Of a DNA stretch of 64,000 nt, positions 14,677-25,381 are shown in pieces (within the stretch, counting starts at the first letter, position 1; the number at the start of each line of letters is the position of its first letter). Position numbers and translations under genes: made by a program. Location of the stretch: the NCBI GenBank assembly GCA_965233705.1, contig CBDDTF010000003.1:1054001-1118000 (forward strand). Reading direction: 5' to 3'. Below the pieces are notes generated by a model. The model was not told where the DNA came from. It ran no database searches and was given only the letters and a program-made list of their open reading frames with translations. Origin of the DNA: Algihabitans sp965233705 (GTDB taxonomy: Bacteria; Pseudomonadota; Alphaproteobacteria; Kiloniellales; DSM-21159).

Positions 14677-16677
14677 ATGGCCGACCTCTTCCAAGACCAA
14701 GACCTCGCCCCCAAGCAGGACAGCTACACCGCCGCCGACATCGAGGTGTTGGAGGGGCTGGAGCCGGTGCGCCGGCGTCCCGGCATGTACGTCGGGGGGA
14801 CCGACGAACGGGCGCTGCATCACCTGGTCGCCGAGCTGCTCGACAACGCCATGGACGAGGCCGTGGCCGGCCATGCCAGCCGCATCGAGATGGAGCTCGA
14901 CGCCGGCAACCGCGTGACGGTGCGCGACAACGGGCGCGGCATCCCGATCGACCCGCACCCGAAGTTCCGCGACAAGTCGGCGCTGGAAGTGATCCTGACA
15001 ACGCTGCACTCCGGCGCCAAGTTCACCCAGAAGGCCTACGAGACCTCGGGCGGTCTGCACGGCGTCGGCCTGTCGGTGGTCAACGCACTGGCCGAGGAGC
15101 TGATCGTCGAGGTGGCGCGCGACCGCACCCTGTGGCGCCAGACCTACAGCCAGGGGCGGCCGACCAGCGGCCTCGACACCGTCGGCGGCGCGCCCAACCG
15201 GCGCGGCACCACCATCGCCTTCGTGCCCGATCCGGCGATCTTCGGCAGCCAGGCCCGCTTCTCTCCGGCCCGCCTCTACAAGATGGCGCGCTCCAAGGCC
15301 TACCTCTACCGCGGCGTCGAGATCCGCTGGAAGTGCGCCGCGGCGCTGCTGGCCGAGGGCGACAGCACGCCGGGCGAGGCCACGCTGCATTTTCCCGACG
15401 GCCTGAAGGACTTCCTGACCGCCACCCTGGGCAAGCGCAAGACCCTGGTGTCCGAGCCCTTCGCCGGCGAGGCACGGTTTCCCGACGGCCAGGGCCGCGT
15501 CGAGTGGGCGGTGGCCTGGCCGGCCGACGAGGACGGCTTCGTCTCCAGCTATTGCAACACCGTGCCGACGCCCGAGGGCGGCACCCACGAGCAGGGGCTG
15601 CGCGCGGCGCTGCTGCGCGGCGCCAAGGCCTATGGCGAGCTGATCGGCATCAAGAAGGCCGGCCAGCTCACCGCCGAGGACGTGCTGGGCGGCGGCGCCC
15701 AGCTTCTTTCGCTCTTCATCCGCGACCCGCAGTTCCAGGGCCAGACCAAGGAGAAGCTGGCCACGGCCGAGGCCACCCGCCTGGTCGAGAGCGTGGTCAA
15801 GGACCACTTCGAGCACTGGCTGTCGGCCAGCCCCGACGAGGCGCGGCGCCTGCTGGAGCGCTTCGTCGAGCGCGCCGAGGAGCGTCAGCGCCGCCGGCAG
15901 GAGCGCGAGATGAAGCGCCAGTCGGCGACGCGCAAGCTGCGCCTGCCCGGCAAGCTGACCGACTGCAGCCGCACCTCGGCGGCGGGCACCGAGATCTTCC
16001 TCGTCGAGGGCGATTCGGCCGGCGGCTCGGCCAAGCAGGCGCGCGCGCGCGACACCCAGGCGGTGCTGCCGCTGCGCGGCAAGATCCTCAACGTCGCCAG
16101 CGCCTCGGCCGACAAGATGAAGGCCAACCAGGAGGTCAACGACATCCTGCTGGCGCTCGGCTGCGGCGCTCGCTCCCAGTTCGATCCCGACAAGCTGCGC
16201 TACGAGCGGGTCATCATCATGACCGACGCCGACGTCGACGGCGCGCATATCGCCAGCCTGCTGATCACCTTCTTCTTTCAGGAGATGCCGGGGCTGATCG
16301 CCGCCGGCCGGCTCTACCTGGCGCAGCCGCCGCTCTACCGGCTGAGCGCCGGCGGCGTCACCCGCTACGCCCGCGACGACGCCCACAAGGACGCGCTGCT
16401 GGCCAGCGACTTCAAGGGCAAGTCGAAGGTCGAGGTCAGCCGCTTCAAGGGCCTCGGCGAGATGCCGGCGGCGCAGTTGCGCGAGACCACCATGGACCCC
16501 AAGACCCGCACGCTGCTGCGCGTGGTGGTGACCGAGGCCACCGACCCCGACCGGGAAGGCGAGGAACGCCTGGCGCGCGAGCGGGTCGAGCAGCTCATGG
16601 GCCGCAAGCCGGAGTTGCGCTTCGCCTTCATCCAGGAAAACGCCCGCTTCGTCGCCGCCGACGAGCTGGACGTCTAG
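14677..16677 (+). CDS. parE: DNA topoisomerase IV subunit B
   Basis: 666 residues; the ATPase subunit of topoisomerase IV, which decatenates daughter chromosomes with ParC. Seen in order: GHKL ATPase motifs (LDNAMDEA, DNGRGIPID, LHGVGLSVVNAL), the transducer region with QTK loop (QGQTKEKL), then the TOPRIM domain EGDSAGGSAKQ and the DADVDGAHI metal site, with FKGLGEMP and RETTMDP near the end. The lack of the longer GyrB insertions and the length (666, not ~800) favour ParE over GyrB. parC is not adjacent. Confidence 0.95.
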   Translation: MADLFQDQDLAPKQDSYTAADIEVLEGLEPVRRRPGMYVGGTDERALHHLVAELLDNAMDEAVAGHASRIEMELDAGNRVTVRDNGRGIPIDPHPKFRDKSALEVILTTLHSGAKFTQKAYETSGGLHGVGLSVVNALAEELIVEVARDRTLWRQTYSQGRPTSGLDTVGGAPNRRGTTIAFVPDPAIFGSQARFSPARLYKMARSKAYLYRGVEIRWKCAAALLAEGDSTPGEATLHFPDGLKDFLTATLGKRKTLVSEPFAGEARFPDGQGRVEWAVAWPADEDGFVSSYCNTVPTPEGGTHEQGLRAALLRGAKAYGELIGIKKAGQLTAEDVLGGGAQLLSLFIRDPQFQGQTKEKLATAEATRLVESVVKDHFEHWLSASPDEARRLLERFVERAEERQRRRQEREMKRQSATRKLRLPGKLTDCSRTSAAGTEIFLVEGDSAGGSAKQARARDTQAVLPLRGKILNVASASADKMKANQEVNDILLALGCGARSQFDPDKLRYERVIIMTDADVDGAHIASLLITFFFQEMPGLIAAGRLYLAQPPLYRLSAGGVTRYARDDAHKDALLASDFKGKSKVEVSRFKGLGEMPAAQLRETTMDPKTRTLLRVVVTEATDPDREGEERLARERVEQLMGRKPELRFAFIQENARFVAADELDV

Positions 16678-16727
16678 AGTCCCGACGCCGCAATGCGCTG
16701 CATCGAATTGTGGCGGGAGCGCAAAAC

Positions 16728-16855
16728 TAGAGCGATCGGCGACCGTCTGGACCCGCGCAGCGGTTCCGCCGGTCGCGAGACATCGCTCTCCCATTAACGT
16801 GGTAGAGCAGAGTCAGCCGACCTGAAGGGGGCACGTCGCGAGTCCTTACGGCGCG
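16728..16855. repeat. Extragenic palindrome, copy C (inverted)
   Basis: The two-module element in reverse orientation. Module 2 spans 16730-16788, ending CGGTCGCGAGACATCGCTC. A spacer with CCATTAACG follows, then module 1 left arm AGAGCAGAGTCAGCCGACCT and onward at 16804-16828, with a decayed right arm (TCCTTACGGC) to about 16855. Confidence 0.8.
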
Positions 16856-16935
16856 CCCGTCCGCCTGAGCGGGGCGCCGCCGCATGGCGGGCGTCTCCGC
16901 CTCCAGCCGAGGTCGCACCCACGCGGGACACCGAC

Positions 16936-17835
16936 ATGCCGCTGTCGCATCTCTTGCTCGCCCTGCTGGTCGCCCTCGTCTGGGGCGCCAACTTCGCGGT
17001 GATCAAGATCGGCGTGCTGGAGATGCCGCCGCTGCTGCTCTGCGCCCTGCGCTTTGCCCTGGCGGCCTTCCCGGCGCTGCTCTTCGTTCCCCGGCCGCCG
17101 GTCTCCTGGGGGCTGCTCGCCGCCTTCGGCATCACCATCGGCGTGGTCAAGTTCGGCCTGCTGTTCGAGGGTATGGCCCTGGGCATGCCGGCCGGCCTGT
17201 CCTCCGTGGTGCTGCAGGCGCAGGCCTTCTTCACCATTGTCTTCGCCGCGGCGTTGCTGCGCGAACGGCCCAAGGCGGTGCAGCTCGCGGCCCTGGCGGT
17301 GGCACTGGCCGGGTTGGCCGTGATCGCCGGCGCGCGTGGCGAGCCGGGGGCAATCGGCCCGCTGCTGCTGGTGATCCTGGCGGCGGTCGCCTGGGGTGTC
17401 GCGAACATCATCGCCAAGCGGGCCGGCAAGGTCGACATGCTCGGCTTCATCGTCTGGGCCAGCCTCTTCGCGCCGCTGCCGCTGTTGGCGCTGTCCTATC
17501 TGCTGGAGGGGCCGGAGGCGATGCTCCAGGCGCTGGTCGGGATCACCTGGACCGGCCTCGGCTCCCTGCTCTACCTGGCCTTCCTGGCGACCCTGCTGGC
17601 CTACTGGATCTGGAACGGGCTGCTGTCCAGCCACCCGGCGTCGCTGGTCGCGCCCTTCTCCCTGCTGGTGCCGGTGTTCGGCATCGCGGCCGGCAGCCTG
17701 CTCCTCGGCGAGCGCGTGAGTCCGGCCGAGGCGGCCGGCAGCCTGCTAATCCTGCTTGCGCTGGCGGTCAACACCCTGGGGCCGCGTCTCGCGCGGTGGC
17801 GCGCCGCGCCGCGGCGCGACCCCGCCGGCGAATAG
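16936..17835 (+). CDS. EamA-family metabolite exporter
   Basis: 299 residues with ten hydrophobic segments arranged as two EamA (DMT superfamily) repeats of five helices. The first repeat begins VALVWGANFAVIKIG and the second VILAAVAWGVANIIAKRAG, each with the family's W-G-x-N pattern. SSHPASLVAPFSLLVPVFGIAAG and a following LLGERVSPAE are typical of the C-terminal repeat. The best resemblance is to the O-acetylserine/cysteine exporter EamA (YdeD), but substrates in this family cannot be assigned from sequence. It stands alone between two palindromes. Confidence 0.85.
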   Translation: MPLSHLLLALLVALVWGANFAVIKIGVLEMPPLLLCALRFALAAFPALLFVPRPPVSWGLLAAFGITIGVVKFGLLFEGMALGMPAGLSSVVLQAQAFFTIVFAAALLRERPKAVQLAALAVALAGLAVIAGARGEPGAIGPLLLVILAAVAWGVANIIAKRAGKVDMLGFIVWASLFAPLPLLALSYLLEGPEAMLQALVGITWTGLGSLLYLAFLATLLAYWIWNGLLSSHPASLVAPFSLLVPVFGIAAGSLLLGERVSPAEAAGSLLILLALAVNTLGPRLARWRAAPRRDPAGE

Positions 17836-17907
17836 CTGCGCCGCGCGACCTCGCGCCGCAGCCCCATTGCGGCCAAACTTTCCTGCTACCGCGGCGTATC
17901 TTGGCGG

Positions 17908-17993
17908 CATCTGTTCTCGCACATTAAAGTGAGAGCGATTTCTCGCGACCTGCGGAACCGCTGCGCGGGTCCACATGGGCGCGCATCGCCTTA
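17908..17993. repeat. Extragenic palindrome, copy D
   Basis: Forward copy with the module 1 edge (CATCTGTTCTCGCACATTAA), AAGTGAGAGCGATTTCTCGC and GACCTGCGGAACCGCTGCGC. The right arm is decayed (GGGCGCGCATCGCCTTA). It lies about 40 bases ahead of the lipoprotein start. Confidence 0.7.
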
Positions 17994-18032
17994 GGCAGCG
18001 GCTGACCGATCAATCCCAGCGGAGGAGAAGAG

Positions 18033-18623
18033 ATGCGCAAGGCTTGGAGGACGCTTCTGGCGGCCCTGCCGGTCGGGCTGCTCGCGGCCTGCGCCCCCGG
18101 CGGCGCGGCAGGCCCCGGCGGCGTGACGATCACGCAGGAGTACATCGACTCCAGCTACGACCCCGGCAATCTCGGCTTCGCGCAAAGCCGCGGCGGCATG
18201 CTGCTGGAGCTGACCGGCGCCCCCTTCGACATGGACCAGACGGTCTTCGCCGGGCGCGTCGGCAGCCTGTTCGAGGAGAGCCACTTCGGCCCGCCGGTGG
18301 ATTTCGTGATCGCGCCGCCCGACGACTTCGCCAGCGCCTTTCGCGTGGCGGCGGTGTTCGACGCGCCGCCGGCGACCTCGCCGCCGCAGCTCTGCCGCAG
18401 CGCGCCGCCGGAGGTGCAGGCCGACCCGAGCGACGGACTGCGCATCGTTGCCGCCTACTGCCTGGGCGACGACCGCGTGACCTCCGCCGTCGCCAACCTC
18501 GGCCCCGTCAGCGGTCCGGACGACTCGGCCTTCGCCCGCGCGATCCAGGCTCTCGGCCTCGCCCTCTTCCCGCCGGCCAGCGCCAACGACGAGCTGCGCC
18601 GGGACGGCGACTGGGCGCAGTAG
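18033..18623 (+). CDS. Putative lipoprotein of unknown function
   Basis: 196 residues. The N-terminus LPVGLLAACAPGG contains a lipobox (LAAC, Cys about residue 20), so it is expected to be lipid-anchored in the envelope. The rest is a soluble acidic domain with two more Cys (LCRSAPP and AAYCLGDD) that could form a disulfide, and a segment PDDFASAFRVAAVFDAPPA. No family recognised. GGAGGAGA lies 8 bases before the ATG. It is monocistronic, between palindrome D and a convergent hydrolase gene. Confidence 0.65.
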   Translation: MRKAWRTLLAALPVGLLAACAPGGAAGPGGVTITQEYIDSSYDPGNLGFAQSRGGMLLELTGAPFDMDQTVFAGRVGSLFEESHFGPPVDFVIAPPDDFASAFRVAAVFDAPPATSPPQLCRSAPPEVQADPSDGLRIVAAYCLGDDRVTSAVANLGPVSGPDDSAFARAIQALGLALFPPASANDELRRDGDWAQ

Positions 18624-18688
18624 CGCAGACCTGATCGCGCAGGGCTTATTTAAATCAAGGGGTTATGGCCGATTTCAGAGCCTTCTTC

Positions 18689-19393
18689 TCAGGACTGCAG
18701 CCAGCGCCGCAGCGCCGCCGTGGTCTCCGCCGGCCGTTCCAGCGTGGCCAGGTGGCCGCAGTCCTCCAGCACCTCCAGGCGGGCCTCGGCGATGCCGGCG
18801 GCCAGCTCCATCGCCATGGCCGGCGGGGTCAGCAGGTCCTGCCGGCCGACCAGCACCAGGGTCGGCAGCCGCAGGCGGGGCAGCAGCGGGCGCTGATCCG
18901 GCCGCCCCATGATCGCGGTCTGCTGGCGCACGAAGCCGGTCTTCCCCACCGCTTCGGCCATGGCATAGATCGTCTCCGTCAGCGCGGCGTCCTCCAGGCG
19001 CGCCGCGTGGATCAGGCGCGGCAAGAGCTGGCGGGTCACCCCCTTGAACTGCCCGCGCCCGGCCAGCGCCAGGAGGTCGCGGCGCCGCTGGCTATCCTCG
19101 GCTGCATCGGGGCTGGCGCGGGTATCGAGCAGCGCCAGGCGGCTGACCCGGTCGGGTGCGCGGCGCACCACCTCCAGCGCCACGTAGCCGCCCATCGACA
19201 AACCGGCGAGCGCAAAGCGCGCCGGCGCCTCGGCCAGCACCCGCTCGGCCATCGCCGCGACGCTGTCGTCCCGGGTCAGGTCGGCCACCCAGGGCTCGGC
19301 CAGGTCGGCCAGCCCCTCGATCTGCGGCTGCCAAAGCCGCGCGTCGCACAGCAGCCCGGGCAGCAGCACCAGGCTGGTTTTCTCGCGTGTCAT
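18689..19393 (-). CDS. Alpha/beta hydrolase
   Basis: 234 residues from the ATG at 19393; a longer frame exists but the fold begins right here. Alpha/beta hydrolase landmarks are LVLLPGLLCDARLW (oxyanion loop region), the nucleophile elbow ALAGLSMGGYVALEV (Ser in GLSMGG), a cap region, LVLVGRQDLLTPP (acid) and EDCGHLATLERP (catalytic His). This matches the 3-oxoadipate enol-lactonase/MenH-like esterase group; no substrate is indicated. The isochorismatase-like gene ends 46 bases upstream on the same strand, so they probably form a two-gene operon. Confidence 0.85.
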   Translation of the reverse strand: MTREKTSLVLLPGLLCDARLWQPQIEGLADLAEPWVADLTRDDSVAAMAERVLAEAPARFALAGLSMGGYVALEVVRRAPDRVSRLALLDTRASPDAAEDSQRRRDLLALAGRGQFKGVTRQLLPRLIHAARLEDAALTETIYAMAEAVGKTGFVRQQTAIMGRPDQRPLLPRLRLPTLVLVGRQDLLTPPAMAMELAAGIAEARLEVLEDCGHLATLERPAETTAALRRWLQS

Positions 19394-19439
19394 CTCGCTC
19401 ACGGACAGGCCTGTTCTCGAAGCTTGGGGCGGATGCGCC

Positions 19440-20045
19440 TCATCCCCCACTGTCGCGGATTCGCGCGATCAGCGACTTGAAGGCCGGGTGGCCGCAGTCG
19501 CCCATCCACTCGAAGATCGCCGATTCGGTCGGCAGCGGCACGGCCCCGGCCGCCGCCAGTCGCGCCAGGGCCACCGCCCGGTCGCTGGTGCGCCGGCTGC
19601 CGACCCCGTCGACCAGCACGAAGGTCTCGACCCCCGCCCGCAGCAGATCGAGACAGGTCTGCATCACGCAGACATGCGTCTCCATCCCGCAGACCAGGGC
19701 CTGGCACCGGCCGAGCGCCTGCCAACGCTGTGCAAAGTCGGCCTCGCGCAGGCAGGAAAAGTGGGTCTTGGCGATCCGCGCGTCGGCGGGCAGCCGCGCC
19801 TTCAGCTCGGCCACCGTGGTGCCCAGGCCGCGCGGGTACTGCTCGCTCGCCAGCACCGGCACGCCCAGGGCCTCGGCCGCCTCCAGCGCCAGGCCGATGC
19901 GCTCGATCGCCGCCGCGCCGTCGGCGATCACCGGCGCGAGCTTCGACTGCACGTCGACCACGATGAGCGCCGAGGCCGCGGCCGAGAGCGTTGCGGTCGC
20001 GGCGGCGGCGCGGGCCTGGGGGAGCTGGGGGGACGGCGCTGGCAT
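19440..20045 (-). CDS. Isochorismatase-family hydrolase
   Basis: 201 residues from the ATG at 20045. Cysteine hydrolase of the isochorismatase superfamily with its triad visible: Asp in ALIVVDVQSKLAPV, Lys in RIAKTHFSC and nucleophilic Cys in ALVCGMETHVCVMQTC. The region SEQYPRGLGTT is typical of the YcaC-like/mitochondrial ISOC branch. An Ala/Thr-rich ~20-residue N-terminal extension precedes the domain. Paired with the downstream alpha/beta hydrolase; the shared substrate is unknown. Confidence 0.85.
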   Translation of the reverse strand: MPAPSPQLPQARAAAATATLSAAASALIVVDVQSKLAPVIADGAAAIERIGLALEAAEALGVPVLASEQYPRGLGTTVAELKARLPADARIAKTHFSCLREADFAQRWQALGRCQALVCGMETHVCVMQTCLDLLRAGVETFVLVDGVGSRRTSDRAVALARLAAAGAVPLPTESAIFEWMGDCGHPAFKSLIARIRDSGG

Positions 20046-20340
20046 GGCTGTGGCGAAGGCGGGGGAATGTAATGGGGACGTCGCTTGCCAGTAACATGGA
20101 CAGTAACTTCGGGTCCACAACGGGGCGGCTTGCGGTGCACTACGGGGTTCGGCCGGGGTAGAGCCCGCGCGTCATGCTGAATTCCCAGGGTTTCTGTTGA
20201 CTTTTGCCATTGAATCCCGGAGAAACGTGTCCATCTCAGAGCTGTCCCGCCGCCGCGTGCCGCGGGTTCGCGCTGGAAACAGCCCCGGCCGACCGATCGG
20301 CCGATACTCCCGATTTTTAAGAAGTAGAACGAACCACCGC
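20046..20340. promoter_or_regulatory. Divergent intergenic region before the DEAD-box gene
   Basis: 295 bases serving both the isochorismatase-like gene and the helicase. It holds a near-direct repeat CAGTAACATGGA / CAGTAACTTCGG around 20090-20112 and a -35-like TTGACT near 20198. No convincing -10 box or small ORF is visible. Confidence 0.35.
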
Positions 20341-21945
<1,605 letters not shown>

Positions 21946-21976
21946 CCGGGCGGTCCCCGCCCCAGCCGTTCTCGCC

Positions 21977-22004
21977 CCTGCCCTTCTTGCCCTGCCCTTC
22001 TTGC
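21977..22004. repeat. Two tandem 14-bp repeats after the helicase gene
   Basis: CCTGCCCTTCTTGC occurs twice in direct tandem (21977-21990, 21991-22004), about 30 bases after the helicase stop, with a partial third start. Confidence 0.8.
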
Positions 22005-22137
22005 CCCTGCGGACACGCGCTGCGCGTCCCAGGGCCGCGAGGAAACAGTGTAACCCCCTGATTCGGGGCGAAATTCCCAGGATCGGCGGCAGCGTGCCGC
22101 GGTTCCATAGGATCACGACCTGCTTTAGACTGTCGCC

Positions 22138-22380
22138 ATGCAGACGATCTTCATTCACATCAAGTGCGAGCTCGGCCGCGCCTACGAGGTGGCCGACGCT
22201 CTGGTGCAGGACGTGGAACAGGTCTCGGAGGTGCACTCCACCTCCGGCCAGTACGACCTGCTGGTGAAGTGCTACCTGCCGCGGGACCTGGACATCGGGC
22301 ACTTCGTGAACGAATCGATCCAGACCCTGCCCGGCATCAAGGACACCTTCACCCTGATCGCCTTCAAGGCCTTCTCCTAA
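22138..22380 (+). CDS. Stand-alone RAM domain protein (Lrp/AsnC ligand-binding)
   Basis: 80 residues forming only the regulation-of-amino-acid-metabolism (RAM) alpha-beta sandwich of Lrp/AsnC regulators, with no DNA-binding helix-turn-helix. Visible are IFIHIKCELGRAYEVADALV, the SEVHSTSGQYDLLVKCYL strand pair with the conserved G-x-YDLL, and NESIQTLPGIKDTFTLIAF. Such stand-alone RAM proteins form dimers or octamers that bind amino acids and may modulate full-length Lrp proteins. The ATG follows a weak ribosome site. Its TAA stop lies in the first of four 17-bp tandem repeats. Confidence 0.88.
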   Translation: MQTIFIHIKCELGRAYEVADALVQDVEQVSEVHSTSGQYDLLVKCYLPRDLDIGHFVNESIQTLPGIKDTFTLIAFKAFS

Positions 22381-22437
22381 CCGGCGCCTTCTCCTAACCG
22401 GCGCCTTCTCCTAACCGGCGCCTTCTCCTGACCGGCG
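22370..22437. repeat. Four tandem 17-bp repeats spanning a stop codon
   Basis: Unit CCTTCTCCTAACCGGCG repeated four times (22370, 22387, 22404, 22421), the last with TAA changed to TGA. The first unit contains the stop codon of the RAM-domain gene. Since 17 is not a multiple of three, added copies lie after the stop and do not lengthen the protein. Confidence 0.92.
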
Positions 22438-22486
22438 CGTCCCGCAGGCCGTCGCCGTCGCGGTGCCCGCGGGACCGGCGGCGCGG

Positions 22487-23431
22487 CTACTCGAAGACCG
22501 CGCGGGGGAAGTAGAGCGAGACGACCCAGTTGGGCTGGTCGACGATCTCGCTGATCCGCAGGTCGGCGCAGACGCTGCAGAGCATGTAGGCCTCCACCGC
22601 GCTCATGCCGTGCTGCGCGGTCAGCCGGTCGATCATCGCCGACAGCGCGGCCCGCGCCCCCTCATAGAGATCCGGCCCGACCCCGGTGGTCACCTCGAAG
22701 CCCTTGGCGTCCTTGTGCCGGCTGACCGGCCCCGGGGTACGGAACTGCGGCGCCGGCAGGTCGGCGCCCTTGACCAGCTCCAGCTTCACCGCCACCGCCA
22801 TGGGGCTTTCGATCGCCGTGCCGCAGACCTCGCCGTCGCCCTGGGCGGCGTGGGTGTCGCCCAGCGACAGCAGGGCGCCCGGAACCTCGACCGGCAGCAA
22901 CAGCTCGCTGCCGGCGCTGAGGTCGCGGATGTCCATGTTGCCGCCGACGCGGCGCGGCGGCACCACGCTGTGGGCCCCGGCTTCGGCCGGCGCCAGGCCG
23001 ATGGTGCCGGCGAAGGGCTTCAGCGGTACCCGGCCGCCCGGCCCGTAGAGCGCCGGGGCCAGGCTGTCCGCCTCGTAGCGCCAGATGTGCAGCGCCGGGT
23101 CGGGAAACTGGTCGGCCAGCAGGCCGAAGCCCGGGATGTTGGCGGTCCAGCCCCAGCCCGAGGGCGCGTAGTTCAGCAGGGTGATCTTCAGCGCGTCGCC
23201 CGGCTCGGCGCCGTCCACCTGGATCGGCCCGGTCACCGGGTTGACCTTGCCGAAGTCGAGCGCGGCGAGATCGGCCAGGCCGCTGTCGGGCGAGAGCTGG
23301 CCGCCGGAGGAGTCGATGGTTTCGATCTCCACCGTCTCGCCGGGCGCGACCCGTAGCTTCGGCGCCAGGCTGTTGTCCCAGCCGAGGTGATGGTCGTGGC
23401 TGTGGATGGTATGCGCGCAGACCGTCTTCAT
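22487..23431 (-). CDS. Acetamidase/formamidase family protein
   Basis: 314 residues of the FmdA/AmdA family, which hydrolyses short amides (formamide, acetamide) to the acid and ammonia. Family segments: the N-terminal His cluster (HTIHSHDHHLGWD), PGETVEIETIDSSGG, NPVTGPIQVDGAEPGD, GGNMDIRDL, the LGDTHAAQGDGEVCGTAIE active-site block and MLCSVCADLRISEIVD. GGAGGAGG precedes the ATG by about 7 bases. It is the last gene of the minus-strand importer operon, 37 bases after the GGT-like gene, suggesting it acts on an amide released from the imported compound. Confidence 0.9.
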   Translation of the reverse strand: MKTVCAHTIHSHDHHLGWDNSLAPKLRVAPGETVEIETIDSSGGQLSPDSGLADLAALDFGKVNPVTGPIQVDGAEPGDALKITLLNYAPSGWGWTANIPGFGLLADQFPDPALHIWRYEADSLAPALYGPGGRVPLKPFAGTIGLAPAEAGAHSVVPPRRVGGNMDIRDLSAGSELLLPVEVPGALLSLGDTHAAQGDGEVCGTAIESPMAVAVKLELVKGADLPAPQFRTPGPVSRHKDAKGFEVTTGVGPDLYEGARAALSAMIDRLTAQHGMSAVEAYMLCSVCADLRISEIVDQPNWVVSLYFPRAVFE

Positions 23432-23468
23432 TCTTCGCTCCTCCTCCGCAGTCTTCCCGTGCCGCCGC

Positions 23469-25274
23469 TTACCGGCCGACGGCGTAGCCCTGCATGAAGC
23501 GCGGATTGGCGCCGGCGCGCAGCAGGTCGCCGTCGCGCGCCGCCGCGGTGACGCGGCCGATCGCCCAGTCCTCGTCGACCGTGACCTCGTGGCCGCGGCG
23601 CTTGAGCTCGGCCACCGTCGCCTCGGGGAAGCGCCCCTCCAGCATCAGCCGGCCCGGCTGTGCCTGGCGCGGGTAGAAGGAGCTGGGGAAGTGGGCGCTG
23701 TGGAACTCCGGCGCCTCGATGGCCTCCTGCAGATTGAGCCCGAAGTGGACATGACGCAGGAAGACGTTGAGCGACCACTGGTCCTGCTGGTCGCCGCCGG
23801 GCGTGCCCCAGGCCAGATAGGGTTCGCCGTCGCGCAGCGCGAAGGAGGGCGTCAGCGTGGTGCGCGGGCGCTTGCGGGGCGCCAGCGCGGCCGGGTGCCC
23901 CTCCTGCAGCCAGAACATCTGGCCGCGGGTGTTGAGCGGGAAGCCGAGCTCCGGAATCACCGGCGAGCTGGACAGCCAGCCGCCGCTGGGCGTGGCCGAG
24001 ACCATGTTGCCCCAGCGATCGATCACGTCGACGTGGCAGGTGTCGCCCCGGGTCGCCCCGGTGGCGGCGATCTCCAGGTTGTCGAAGCGCGCCACCGTCG
24101 GCTCCCCCGCCCCGCGGGCCAGGTCCTGCTCGCTCACCGCCAGCTTGGGCGGCGCCGCGCCGAAGCCGGGAATGCTGCCCGGCCGCAGCTCCAGGGACGC
24201 GCTGGCCGAGTCGACCAGGGCGCAGCGGTCGCGGTTGTAGTCGGCCGACAGCAGGGTCTCCAGCGGCACCTCCACGAAGTCGGGATCGCCGTAGAAGGAT
24301 TCGCGGTCGGCGAAGGCCAGCTTGGCGCACTCGACGACGGTGTGCACGAAGTCGGGATCGCTCGGCGACAGCCCGGAGAGGTCGAAGCCCGACAGCAGCG
24401 CGAGCTGCTGCAGCGCCACCGGCCCCTGCCCCCACGGGCCGGTCTTGCAGACCGTGTAGCCGTGGTAGTCGAAGGTCAGCGGCGCCTCGACGCCGGCGCG
24501 CCAGGCGGCCAGGTCGTCGCCGCGCAGCAGGCCGCCGTGGCGCCGCCCGCTGGTGTCCATCGCCGTCTGCTCGCGGCAGAAGCGGTCGATCGCCTCGGCG
24601 ACGAAGCCCTCGTAGAACACGCGCCGCGCCGCCTCGATGCGGTCCTCGCGGGTCTTGCCGCCGGCCTCCGCCTCGGCGACCAGGCGGCGCCAGGTGGCGG
24701 CCAGCGCGGGATTGCGGAACAGGCTGCCGGCCGCCGGCACTTCGCCGCCCGGCAGGAAGACGGCCGCCGAGGTCGGCCACTCGGTCTCGAAGAGCTCGCG
24801 CACCGCGGCGATGCCCTTGGAGATGTTGGGCACCAGCGGACAGCCGCGCTCGGCGTAGCCGATGGCGTAGGACAGCACTTCGGCCAGCTCCAGGGTGCCG
24901 TGGTCGCGCAGCATCAGCATCCAGGCGTCGAAGGCGCCCGGCACCACGGCGGCCAGCAGCCCGGTGCCCGGCACCGCCTCCAGGCCGAGCGCGCGGAAAG
25001 CCTCGATGCTCGCCTCGGCCGGCGCCACGCCCTGGCCGCAGATCACCTCGACCTCGCGCTTGCGTTCGTCCCACAGCAGGATCGGCACCTCGCCCGCCGG
25101 CCCGTTCAGGTGCGGCTCCACCACCTGCAGCACGAAGCCCGCGGCGACGGCGGCGTCGAAGGCGTTGCCGCCGCGCTCCAGCACCGCCATGCCGGCGGCG
25201 CTGGCCAGCCAGTGGGTCGAGGTGCAGACCCCGAAGGTGCCGCGGATCTCGGGTCGGGTGGTGAAGTTGGGCAT
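23469..25274 (-). CDS. Gamma-glutamyltransferase-family protein (no signal peptide)
   Basis: 601 residues from the ATG at 25274 (AGGAG 10-14 bases upstream). Ntn-hydrolase of the gamma-glutamyltranspeptidase family: STHWLASAAGMAVLERGGNAFDAAVAAGF at the start, the autocleavage/nucleophile site GATRGDTCHVDVID with Thr-412, then SGGWLSSS and GTPGGDQQDQW near the end. The canonical T-T-H/S at the cleavage site is D-T-C here, so it belongs to a divergent branch. There is no secretion signal, unlike periplasmic GGT. Lying between an oligopeptide importer and a formamidase, it may hydrolyse an imported gamma-glutamyl or acyl-amide compound in the cytoplasm. Confidence 0.88.
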   Translation of the reverse strand: MPNFTTRPEIRGTFGVCTSTHWLASAAGMAVLERGGNAFDAAVAAGFVLQVVEPHLNGPAGEVPILLWDERKREVEVICGQGVAPAEASIEAFRALGLEAVPGTGLLAAVVPGAFDAWMLMLRDHGTLELAEVLSYAIGYAERGCPLVPNISKGIAAVRELFETEWPTSAAVFLPGGEVPAAGSLFRNPALAATWRRLVAEAEAGGKTREDRIEAARRVFYEGFVAEAIDRFCREQTAMDTSGRRHGGLLRGDDLAAWRAGVEAPLTFDYHGYTVCKTGPWGQGPVALQQLALLSGFDLSGLSPSDPDFVHTVVECAKLAFADRESFYGDPDFVEVPLETLLSADYNRDRCALVDSASASLELRPGSIPGFGAAPPKLAVSEQDLARGAGEPTVARFDNLEIAATGATRGDTCHVDVIDRWGNMVSATPSGGWLSSSPVIPELGFPLNTRGQMFWLQEGHPAALAPRKRPRTTLTPSFALRDGEPYLAWGTPGGDQQDQWSLNVFLRHVHFGLNLQEAIEAPEFHSAHFPSSFYPRQAQPGRLMLEGRFPEATVAELKRRGHEVTVDEDWAIGRVTAAARDGDLLRAGANPRFMQGYAVGR

Positions 25275-25381
25275 GGGCGTCGTCTCCTTCGTTCGTCGGC
25301 CGCGTCCGCCGGCCCGCTTCCGCGCGGTCTGACGGACGCCCGCCGCTGGCTGTTGCCGGGGCCGCGCGGGCACCCGGGGGA

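Noticed and set aside
14677..16677. parE as gyrB
   Set aside because: Length 666 without the GyrB-specific insertions and with ParE-type TOPRIM neighbours favours topoisomerase IV; the two families are similar, so a tree would settle it.
22370..22437. Four 17-bp repeats considered as a CRISPR array
   Set aside because: Units are contiguous without spacers and too short; no cas gene in the window.
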